Assembly (NCBI GenBank): GCA_965178125.1
Contig: OZ237746.1
Span: 558,001 to 622,000, forward strand
DNA length: 64,000 nucleotides
Direction: 5' to 3'
DNA from: Bilabrum cf. latius
Lineage: Eukaryota; Bigyra: Bicosoecida; Bigyra; Bicosoecida
The position numbers and the translations under genes are program-made. The notes below the pieces were generated by a model, which ran no database searches, had not been told where the DNA came from, and saw nothing but the letters and a program-made list of their open reading frames with translations. Below are positions 34,836-44,902 of the stretch, piece by piece; position 1 is the first letter of the stretch; each line of letters starts with the position of its first letter.

Positions 34836-35419
34836 TCAACCCATCCCATCGTCCATGGGCACTGCTGGCCCCCCTGTCGCCATGCCACCGGATCCACCAC
34901 GGCCAGCGAGCATCGCCCCGGTGCCACCGCGAGCTTGCCCCAGAGCGCCCTGCCTCCCGCGCCCCACCAGCCGCTGCCTCGCCGAGGGACCGACTGCTCC
35001 AGGGGACCGAGTGGCGCCCTGCCTGGGAGAGTGAGAGCCCCACGGGCTGAAGCTGCGCGAAGGTGCACTGCCTTGCGCTGCCCGCAGGCCCAACCCCCCG
35101 TCGGGTGCTGCATTACCCTCCACAGCGCCATGAAGGAGATCCGCCAGCTCGCCCAGCACAGAGCCGAGCGTTGCGGTGCAGTGCCACCGCTGCAGGCAGG
35201 GCAGCCGCACCACCCTTGCCCCGGGGTGCACGGCGCCCAGAAACTCCTTGAAGCGCAGAGAGCGCAGGCCGGACTGCTCCTCGCCCATGACGGGCTGCCT
35301 GGCAAACCCTAAAGCCCCACCCATGGCTGCGGGTCCAGTGCCAGTGCCATTGCCAGTCCCACCAACCCCCCACATCTGCGCGCTGAACGCGTCGCTGGCT
35401 TGCCTGCCCCATTTCATCC

Positions 35420-35456
<37 letters not shown>

Positions 35457-36977
35457 ATCTTCATCTTCATCGTCGTCCTCGTCATCCGCAGCCATCCCGT
35501 CATCATGCTCATCTGCATATGCCCCATCCCCATCCCACTCCCCCTTGGCTTCGGCCTCGCGGCCGTCCTGGCTCGCCGCCCCCATGGAATGCATCGACTG
35601 GCCCGAGGCGCGACTGATGCTCAGGCGAGAAGTGGGTGCACCATCCTGCCCCTGGCCACTGGCACTGGCACTTGCAGCGCTCCCGAAGAAGCCTGGACGG
35701 GGCATGGCACCATCCTACCGTGCCGCCAGACCTGATGCTGCGTCTGCCCCCATGGACACCTGGCCGATGGGTGCACTGCCTTGCGGTAGCCACCCTGGGA
35801 CAGCCCCCCCAACGCCCTAAATTTGAGCCTGGGCCTCCATTACTGTGGTCGTTGCCGGCGCTGATCGAATGCAAGCGCTGTGACCATCTGTGGAGCCAGG
35901 CCATCCCTCCACCGGGCCCGTGGAGGAAGAGGAGGACGAGGAGGAGGAGGACGATCGAGGGGGCTGGACCACTGACGCGGACCATAAGCCCCCGTCCTCC
36001 ATGGGTGACGCACCTGCCATCGCTGCAGAGCCGGCGGCCCGGGGGGGAGCAGACCGGGGCATGCGGTGCTGTGCATGTGCAGAGGGTGCCGAGTGCTGTG
36101 CATGTGCAGAGGGTGCCGAGCACCCGGTGTCTGAGGCGGAGGCAGTGGATTCGGAACCAGCAACGGACAGGGGAGCCTCGCTGGAGCAGCCTCCATCGAT
36201 CGTGTCGCTGCTGGACCCGCGCTGTAGCCTTGGGTTCTGCTCCTTCCATGTCTCTGGTCGCATGCTCGCAACTGCTCGCACGCCCGGTCGAGCCGCGTGC
36301 TGCCTTCGAATGGCAGCCCTCCCAGCCGCTCTATCCCTCGGTGATTGCTACAATATGGTAAGTTGAGGCTGTGTCATGGCTGCAGCAGTGCCACGCTTTC
36401 CCTCCCTCCTTGAAAACGTCGCCTTGAGCTCGTCCTCGGTTGGCGCGGTGCACATCGGAATCCAATTTCTGGCCGAACCGAGCAAATCACCGGAGACATC
36501 GATCAGGACCGGGGGTTTATGCGGATAATACCTTCCAATATGAATAACTACTGCTCGCTGGCATGGATCCATACCCGTATACACCTTGGCTGGGTCCACA
36601 TACACTAGAATGCGGAGGTCATCGAGACGCTACACCTCGACAACTGCGCCTTGCTTGGTTGTAGCAAGCTCTTCGAGGTCTGCGATTATGAAATAGCAAT
36701 GTTCAGCTGCTTTAACGGCTGCAGGGCAATTGTGTGTGCTTCAGCTGAAGTGGACCTGGACATCGGACTACTGATAAGCAACTGAGATCCGCTGCTTCTG
36801 GAACAAAAGCGAAATCAGCGTCTTACCGTGTTTTAGTCTCAATTGTCCGGATGAGCTCAGCGCTTTCCGTCGCTTCTCCGCCCTTGGATGGCAATGTGCC
36901 TGGTCATCCTCGTTGCTGCTTCGTGCTCGCTTTCTGCCTCGACGGATCCCTGGGCTTGCAGCGAAATGAACTTCCAT
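34836..36977 (-). CDS. Unrecognised nuclear-type protein with a possible RWD/UBC-like segment
   Basis: Exons 36977-36827 and 36718-34836 give 677 aa, TGA stop. The junction (LRLKH-A-VKAAEH) is set by donor GTAAGA and phase. Four TAGs (lowest bases 36630, 36348, 35815, 35706) are read as Gln; with them the frame is open for 1.9 kb. The N-terminus has basic clusters (RRGRKRAR, EKRRK) like nuclear signals. Residues about 55-140 look folded, and VVIHIGRYYPHKPPVLIDV recalls the YPxxPP turn of RWD and ubiquitin-conjugating folds. The rest is Ser/Gly-rich with a small tandem SAPSAHAQH and an Asp-Glu run (35420-35470). A second conserved-looking block, LRFKEFLGAVHPGARVV, lies near the end. Function unknown. 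Confidence 0.6.
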
Positions 36978-37256
36978 AATTGGGTGGAGACTCTTAATTT
37001 ATGAGGATGAGAAAAGGCACAGCAACGTACGGGGAGTTTGTGCCTGTTCTAATGCGCCTTGTTGGGTGCGCGAAAATGCCGGTCACTTCAATCGTCACCG
37101 CCGCCGGCGATCCATGGCCCACGCTGCCAGCGGCTTTCGTCAGCATACCCTTTAAGTGTGGACACATCGAGATTGCGCCGTCCAAACGTATCCCTTATTC
37201 AATCACATTCCAAGTTCAAGCGACCGAAAACTGAATCTGCCCCCCGATTAGGATGC

Positions 37257-38513
37257 TCAGCGCCACGACGGCACGATGGGATCGGGGTACTGGTACGTCT
37301 TCTCTCCCAGCTGGGCGGGCCCCTCAGCCGGCTGCTTCAGCATCACGTCCAAGTTCGTTGTCTCCGCAGCTGTGAGCGGCTTCGGGGGAGTCCCGTTGTC
37401 GCACTGCAGCATGCTCTTGTACTCGTCTCCAAACAGAGGGCTCACTCCGCTCCTCGTGTTGCACTGCACTGACCTGCCCAGGCTCACGATGTGGTGGTAC
37501 CAGAATGACGGCACGTACAGGATGTCCCCCGCCCTTACGATCACTTCCACGCTCTCTGCCCTCTGCAGCTGCCCTGCGACCTCCTTGCTCTCTTCCGGTT
37601 TAGAGAGATCCAGGGCGGTGTGCCTGCGGGAGGGCCCCTCGTGCATGATGCCCAGGTAGGGGCAGGCAGAGGGGGGATTCAAGATGTACCTCTTGGCGCC
37701 CCTGAGCATGGCGATGAAATTGAGGTGCCCGTCCTCGTGGCACTCGGCGATGATGCCGCGCATGCCGAACCTGCAGTGCATGCCCCGCATGTCGCTGTTG
37801 TCCACCACGAAGAGAGACCCCTGGTTCTTGCTCCTCCAGATGTCAATGTCCTTGCCTATGACTGTGGGCCCGCCGTCGTACGAGTCCCCTGTGGTGAGGT
37901 AGAGGTGCTCGTAGTCCTCTCTCTCGGCCAGAGAGTGCGTCTCCTCCAGGGCGCGCGTCTGGTTCCAAAACTCGGCGAGGGTCATGCGCACGGGGACGGG
38001 GGGAGGGTGCGGGGCTGTATATCCCTTGGCACGGAAAGCTCCCTGGGCTTCCTTCTCGGAGGCGTACCCGCCCTTTGGACGCTTGCCGCGGTTCACCTCG
38101 CGTCGCATGAACTTGGCCTGGTAGTACATGAAGTGATTGTTGTGCGAGCGGTGGACCTCAAACTTCTTGTCTGGACCGCCAAGACCATTAATAAGGTATT
38201 CATCGTCTTTCCACTTGCTGACGACCTGATTTATGTTGGGTACGTTGTGCACTATGAACGGGATCTCGAGACGCCGCAGGTACTCCGCCCGCTCCTTATC
38301 TGCCGGCTTCTGATAGTCTAAATGCTCCAGCGAATCGAAAACGCCCTGCTTTGGGATCGTTACATCATCCGTCGGCCAATTGCGTAGGATTGAGAGCATT
38401 GGAAACATCTTCGGCATATTCTTGCGGCGTTCATCGGTGTACTCCTGACGTCTGTACAGCCCAGCAGTCGCAATCACAGCCACACTTGCTAGTAAAACGC
38501 ATAATGATCTCAT
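37257..38513 (-). CDS. Secreted or ER JmjC-like / cupin_8 oxygenase
   Basis: Single exon, 418 aa, TGA stop, no TAG. The N-terminus MRSLCVLLASVAVIATAG is a signal peptide or anchor. The jelly-roll region contains HEDGHLNFIAMLRGAKRYILNPP, where HxD supplies two Fe(II) ligands, and the distal His in VPSFWYHHIVSLG. These are the marks of the cupin_8/JmjC-like 2-oxoglutarate dioxygenases. A 90-residue region ahead (FIVHNVPNINQVVSKWKDDEYL) resembles the N-terminal part of such hydroxylases. Likely a protein hydroxylase of the secretory path; substrate unknown. Confidence 0.85.
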   Translation of the reverse strand: MRSLCVLLASVAVIATAGLYRRQEYTDERRKNMPKMFPMLSILRNWPTDDVTIPKQGVFDSLEHLDYQKPADKERAEYLRRLEIPFIVHNVPNINQVVSKWKDDEYLINGLGGPDKKFEVHRSHNNHFMYYQAKFMRREVNRGKRPKGGYASEKEAQGAFRAKGYTAPHPPPVPVRMTLAEFWNQTRALEETHSLAEREDYEHLYLTTGDSYDGGPTVIGKDIDIWRSKNQGSLFVVDNSDMRGMHCRFGMRGIIAECHEDGHLNFIAMLRGAKRYILNPPSACPYLGIMHEGPSRRHTALDLSKPEESKEVAGQLQRAESVEVIVRAGDILYVPSFWYHHIVSLGRSVQCNTRSGVSPLFGDEYKSMLQCDNGTPPKPLTAAETTNLDVMLKQPAEGPAQLGEKTYQYPDPIVPSWR

Positions 38514-38725
38514 GGGTCCGAACGATGTTAGGCCTGGGAGGGCACGAATGGACTCTTGATGGTCCCGCGATCCGTCATCAGTAGGTTCCGCAAGGTAGAC
38601 AGAAGAATGCGCGGCGCCAAGATGCACTGCACTCTAGGATCAAAATCACGTGGCAAACTGCACCCGGTTCATTCGTTTGAAGGCTTGGTCAGGTTGTCTA
38701 GGTAATTTTGACCAGATATTGAACT

Positions 38726-40225
38726 ATGGCATCAGTTGCCGGATCGGTTGCAGCGAGCTCCGCGTCTGGAGAGCGAGATGAATCGGGATGGAGGATTGAA
38801 GAGTCTGTGACGGCCAAGCGCACCAACAACCCCATTCGGAAAATCGTGGACGGTATTAAGATGCCTAAGGATGATGGATCCAAACCGATCATTCCCCTGT
38901 CCTTGGGTGAGGCAGCCTGTTTGGCCGAATGTAGACATGTCCCGAAGGGAACTCTGAGAAGATGCACGAGGCTACTCTCGACCGTCGTGCTTTAAGTTGG
39001 CACTTGGACGAGCAAGTCGTTCTGTTTGATGTATATGCACGATTGTGATCGCATCTTATGCCTGCTACGACTCAACATTTCGCTAATATGCCTTCTGGCC
39101 GCAGGTGATCCGACTGTATTCGGCAACTTCAAAACCCCTGAGTTCTTCGTCAAGACGATCGAGGAGAACCTCAAGTCTTACAAGCACAACGGATACGTCC
39201 ACTCGGCTGGCACACCTGCTGCCCGAAAAGCAGTGGCCGAGCGATTCTCTAGCCCAGGTGCAGAGATCACTGCTGAGGACGTCGTCATCGCTTGCGGCTG
39301 CTCGGGCGCTCTGGACCTGGCCATAACCGCCCTTTGCAACGCCGGGGAGACACTGCTTGTGCCCAGACCGGGCTTCGCGCTATATCAAACGCTTGCAGAG
39401 AGCAAGGGCATCTGCGTCGAGTACTACGACCTTGACTCGACAAAGAGCTGGGAGGTGGACCTGGCGAGCCTGGAGGCGGCCATCAAGAAGAGCAAGGGGC
39501 CAGCAGCCATCCTCGTCAACAACCCGAGCAACCCCTGCGGCTCGGTGTACTCGAAGGAGCACCTGAAGGCCATCATCGCCGTGGCGGAGGCAGCCCGGCT
39601 GCCCATCATCGCTGACGAGATCTACCGGAACATGGTGTTCAGCACGGCCAAGTTCGTGCCCATCGCCGGCCTTTCAAGCGAGGTGCCAGTCCTTTCCGTT
39701 GGCGGTATTGCAAAGGAGTTTCTCGTACCAGGATGGAGAGTTGGCTGGGTGCTTGTCCACGACAAGAAGGGGCGCTTTGAAAAGGTGCGAGCTGGGCTTT
39801 ACCGGCTCAGCTAGCTCATCATTGGATCGTGTTCTCTCATTCAGTCAGCTCTTCCAGAGTTGCTGTCCCCTACCACAGAAGAGCATAAAGTGGCACTCGC
39901 AGACTTCACTGCGAGCACCATCAAGTAGCTAGAAGACAACGCTTCCTTTACAACTGAAAGGCTTACTGGCCTGGAGGGCGTTGAGGTTATTGTTCCACAA
40001 GGCGCCATGTACGTGATGATTGGAATTGACTCTTCGAAATTCAAGGACATCGCCGACGACATGGAGTTCACTCAGAAGCTGCTCGATGAAGAGCACGTGT
40101 TTATGTTGCCCGGGTCCTGCTTCGGCATGAAGGGGTTTGCACGTATCGTTTTCTCAGCGCCGAAAGACAAACTAAGCGATGCATACGACAGAATCGAGCG
40201 ATTCTGCAAAGCTCATGCAAAGTAA
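38726..40225 (+). CDS. Tyrosine aminotransferase family enzyme
   Basis: Exons 38726-38906 and 39105-40225, 433 aa, TAA stop. The splice gives IPLSLGDPTVFGNF, the conserved start of class I tyrosine aminotransferases. NPSNPCG, ADEIYRNMVF and the PLP lysine in GGIAKEFLVPGWRVGW (about residue 263) are present. Two TAGs are read as Gln. The first, 39812-39814, falls in LYRLS-Q-LIIGSCSLIQSAL, where the human enzyme has KLSQ followed by ILGPCTIVQ; the second is at 39926. It is a pyridoxal-phosphate transaminase for aromatic amino acids, probably cytosolic. Nicotianamine aminotransferase-like activity is an alternative within the family. Confidence 0.94.
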
Positions 40226-41809
40226 AATGCTTATTTTATGTGCAAATTGAACCAATAGAGTCATTGCTTAAGAAACCTTGTAGTGTTAAATTAAATTACC
40301 ACGTGTTTGATTTTAAATCAGGATCATAGTCCACGATATTTGGCAGAGTAAACATTAATCAAGAAGCATATACTTGTATAATGGCTTGATTTGATACTAG
40401 TGTTACAATATGAAAACTCTTGCACAGCAACAACAACAATTCGAACTAAGTATTTCGTGACACATTCAATGTTGAGCACGTTTGACAAGCTTGTAATCAA
40501 GGCACTTTATTTGTTTTATTAACTGAGCCTTGTCTGGGTTTAAATAAAGGCATACTCTCAACCAACACAGCCTTATACACCGATATTGCATGCAACTATT
40601 ATAAATTACTGTAAAATTGGTATCCTATTGTGGCCATTTAATGACCGTTGGCCATAACTAAGATGCTGGTTGTCTTTCCTCTGCAAAATCATCTAATAAG
40701 ATACAGTTGCCCTTCTTTTATATATACTTTTGTGTAATTAAACTAAGGCCATATTTCAATGATTTTTGCAATAGCTGGCTGAAAATCTCATCAATTAAAT
40801 GTGATATTCTGTCGCACATGAACACAAATTTTCCTCAGATAGTCTATGGGGTTCAAGGCAAATTTGAATGTAATAGTTTGATGGACTCAGGTGGTACAGA
40901 AAGAAATAATATGGAGTTGTATTATTTATTGATAATAATCGTATTATTCATCACTCTAGAAGCGTGCTCGCGTCAGGATCAAGCGTGTCATACGCAAATT
41001 TTCTAGCATCAGATGGATCCTACTTCAGCGCTACAACCTCAGCCAATGATGGCCGAAAGTCGACTGCCTCCGCAATTTCATCAGGATATGGTCCAGCTGG
41101 TACCACTTTAAATAATACGAAGCCGAAAACAGGGAATCATGCCGGTAGCACTTAACAGAGTGTAGTCCAGGGAGGAAAAGCCACAGCTACTCACCGTGGT
41201 AAAGCACCTCCTCACGAGATCGAGTCCGAGGATCTGGGAGCCTTAGCTGCACCACAACGGGGTATAGGTCTTGCTAGGTCATCCTGAGTGAACTCGGTAG
41301 CCTCGATGAGTCCCACAGAGATTGAGCTATGAGTAGATGTAAGCAGATCATCACCAACACCATTCAATATAGCAGTCAATCGGCGGGAATGCACGGTTTT
41401 AAATATAGAAGTGGAAAAATCACGGATTTGGCACTTGTTACCGATCCTCCTTTGTGAACTCTAGCATATTATGCTTTTGTTCACAATGAGCTTCACTGAG
41501 CTCTGACCCTATCTTTGATATTCTTGCGTCGATCACTCGAATGGCAACTGCTGCATCCTATGCCTAGCGGGCCTCAGCGGTTGAACCATTAGCAAATGCT
41601 TTAGACATAGCATATTCTGCATTCATTTGTATAGCCAGCCATTTTTTCTGCTAGGAACATCCCTTGGAAGTATACATCAAGTCAAGTAAATACACGAAGA
41701 TTAAGTGATCTGTACTTTGAATCCAAGATTCCTTGATAATATGACTGGAGAGACTATTTATTACAAGAGATATGACAAGAACAGTTGGAAACTTTGGGCT
41801 GCAGGTCAT
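40226..41809. other. AT-rich intergenic region, 1.6 kb
   Basis: Strikingly AT-richer than its surroundings between 40226 and 40960. A GC-neutral stretch at 40960-41400 has small open frames (one about 60 aa rich in Ser/Gly/Thr) with no motif I recognise. It separates the 3' ends of two convergent genes. It could be transposon remnant or simple spacer. Confidence 0.5.
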
Positions 41810-44715
41810 TCAGAAGTAGAATTCCTCGTGGTGAAACCCGAACCCCATGTCAAAGGCCAAGTCTGAGGCAGACTGGACCATCACCTCGGGACCACAGACC
41901 ATAAGCATGGCTTTGGATGATCCCACACTTTTTGCAATTTCCGCTGCTTGCGAACAGGTTGCTGGAAGCTTTGGCCTTCCACTCGTGATGTTGCTCTGCA
42001 CGAACCGAATTGCCGACCGTGATATGCCAGTGAATGGTGCACCCATCGCATCTTGCTGCGCAAGCATCGGCTCGACGGGACTCTGGCTCATCCCCGTGTC
42101 GAGGGTAACCTTTGAGGTGCAGTGCAAAGACACCTGGAAAGCGTTCTGCGGGTTGTGCGACGAAATCTTGTAGAACAGCTCCGCGAACATGTTGAACAGC
42201 TTGGTGTCCCTGGCAGCCCAGACAAGATGCACGTGCTTGGCTCGCACCCCGGGGCAGATCCCCTCCGAGGCGCGAACGCCAGCTGCTTCGGCCGCGCAAG
42301 CCCTTGCGTACAGGTCCGCGAAGATCGAAATCATCGGCGTAATTCCGATCCCACCTGCCAGGAGGACAATGGAGTCGCTGTCCGTGTATTCGGCCGGCCG
42401 CCCGTAGGCGGCATCGATTCGAACAATCGGGTCATGCTACCCCGTGCCGGTGCCCTCGTAGAACTTGGCGATCTGTCCCAGCTCTGCCGTCCACGTCTTC
42501 GGCCCCATGGACTTGATGTGGAATGTGCGAGTCTTGCTCCCAGGCGCGCTGCTGATGGTGAACGGGTGCCACTGGTGCTCGGACACCTCGGGAATGTTGA
42601 GCCACACGTACTGCCCCGCCGTGTGCTGGAACGCCTCCCCCTCCAGCTCGAGTCTAGTCACGCCGTTGTAGTGCTCCAGACTCACGACCTTGGCAGGCAT
42701 GGCTCCCCGCGCGATCCTGATGCACTTGTCAAAGTACCACAGCACGAGCCCGGCCGCTGTGTAGTACCAGAACCCCCACGCGTGCACGATGCCGGCGACG
42801 TAGAAGATGATGCCCGCGATGTGCGAGTACAGGAAGAGCTCATAGTTGGATCGGCGGGAGCACACCGCGATGAGTACCGTCGCGCTCAGCAGCAGCCACG
42901 CGGTTTCCGCGATGGGAATGGTCCAGTTGTCCCAATGGAACTTGTCCGGCCAGATGATCAGGTTGTCCACCCGCAGCACCACGTTGTTCCACAGGTTCCC
43001 TTCCTTGAGCCACTTGGCCTGCCACAGCACCATGTGGGCAGTGGCCAGCATCCACGCGAGTCCACCCAGCAGCCGATGGTACTTGATGGCCCGCTCGAAC
43101 GGGATGGCAAACACGCTCTCCCACACCGAGTTGCGGGCCACGGGCAGGCTCAGGAAGGCCATGGTGAAGGTCAGCAGGTGCCCCAGCAGACGAGCGGCCA
43201 CGTGCATGGAGAAGTTCGGGTCCCCTTTGGCTTCCTCCCTGATGCGCTGGTACGGCAGATTCGCCAGCGTGAACCCGAATCCCCAGTAAGCGATCCAGTA
43301 CGCGAACAGCAGCAGCCAGCCCAGCACCACGGTCAGCTCGCCGACGGAGATGCCAGTGTTCCAGGGATTGAACCAGCCCGTCCACGCTGGCCCGCAGTAC
43401 AGCCTCGTGTGCACGATGCGCCTTCCCTCGGTGAAGCTGTGTGCGACTGCCCCCAGCACGATGGCACCCAGCACCACGGCGAAGAACACCACGACGTCCT
43501 CGTACACCTTCGGCCGGAAGTACGTCCCGTTGGGCAGAGGCTTGCCCCACCTTGCCTGCACCAGCGAATAGGGGCTGGAGGCTGGCATGTACGAGTGGGC
43601 GCTGTAGTTCCACACGTTGGTGAAGCTGCACGAGGCCATGAACACGAGGACCACCACTAGCACTGCACCGGCGATGCCCAGCCAGTTGTCGAACGCGTTC
43701 GTGGGCTGCACAGGAGAATGCAGCGAAGCAAGGGCCCGTTTGTATGCGCCCGCGTCCCCTCCCCTGCTGCCGTTGGCTTCCGGCGCTGCCGCCCCCGCTC
43801 CACCGAGGGGCCCTATGGCCATGATCCCGCCCCCAATTCCGAGTCCCGAGCCGTCGGCGCCGCCGTCCATCATTGGTGGCATCAGCGGGGCGTTGGCATC
43901 GTACGAAGACAGCCCGTCCTGGTCCTTGCCCTTCCGCCCCTTGCGGTGGGAGCGCACCCTGGGCCCAGGCTGGTTCTGAAGCAGCAGCTTGATACCGATG
44001 GCGACCGCGGACACGGTGAGGGGGGCGAGGATGCACACAAAGAAGCCTCCAATGAGCTGTTTGAACGCATCCGCCGGGTCCTCGTCGTTGAAGGTGTGCG
44101 TGGGCTTGATCAAATACAGCCAAGAGCATACCTGACCGAGAATGCACAGCGCAGCCGCCAAAAACTCGAGTAGCACCACCATTTGCGTGCCCCAGTGGAC
44201 ATGCATAGTGGCTACAGATTGAAGAGTTAGAATGGCCCCGGACTGCGCGAAACTAACGCTGAAACATGAGTAGCAGACGGGTTTGTACTGGAGCGGGAGC
44301 GCTGACGTGCCACACTTTGCAAGCACAAGGGTGGCATTAAAGGCACAGCTTGCCTTCGGATACGAAAAAATGTCCACTTTATAGGCAGGATTTCTCCTTA
44401 TATTGCAGTGGAATTATACTGGCTCACCATTCCAAGAGGAACACCGATCAACAGCATGAGGATGCCTGCCTCATTCCCCCAATGAGCCACAGTATAGCCT
44501 GGATGCGAACTTGGCTCGACAAAAAAATTGCCAATCAGAAGAAGCCCTCCGATGACGGAGCCGCCCAGGACAAACACAGTCACTACGGCATGCAAAGCGA
44601 GCGAGAGACCTGTTCGATCCTAGCCCGGTAGCTTGAATTGAGTACCGTGATGACCAGGCCCGCGGTTCGCTCCTGCAGTGGCATCATAGTTAAGAGGCTG
44701 CTTCATGTCTTCCAT
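41810..44715 (-). CDS. Ferric reductase / NADPH oxidase-like transmembrane flavocytochrome
   Basis: Exons 44715-44428 and 44353-41810, 943 aa, TGA stop. The short intron (74 nt) is set by phase and is the weakest call. TAGs at 44622-44620 and 42439-42437 are read as Gln. The first 200 residues have several extra membrane helices. A ferric-reductase domain follows with paired His in YHRLLGGLAWMLATAHMVLW and LFLYSHIAGIIFYVAGIVHAW, the bis-heme ligands. Then come the FAD motif HPFTISSAP and the NADPH-binding LLAGGIGITPM, with a C-terminal CGPEVMV. It moves electrons from cytosolic NADPH across a membrane to ferric chelates or oxygen. The N-terminal extension and lack of EF hands favour a ferric reductase over a calcium-regulated NOX. 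Confidence 0.9.
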
Positions 44716-44902
44716 ATTGTGCCCCTTCGACAGCAGCCCAACAGGCGACGCAATAGGCCTGGGATTTGGGACGTGTCGCCGCAGAATTTGATGGCAAAGG
44801 AACCTTCATGAAGATTACTGTGGCACTGCTCGGTTGCAGTTGACCGCTCATCAGCTTGACCAGAACTATTCAGCGCAACAGTCTCGGAGAGTGGGGTACA
44901 TC

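Noticed and set aside
34836-36977. NUP98-type autoproteolytic domain in the minus-strand gene
   Set aside because: A faint resemblance around the VYVDPAKVY region, but no FG repeats, no HFS cleavage site in context and no matching C-terminal part.
42122-43660. 512-aa plus-strand open frame opposite the ferric reductase
   Set aside because: Antisense shadow; the minus strand carries heme His pairs, FAD and NADPH motifs.
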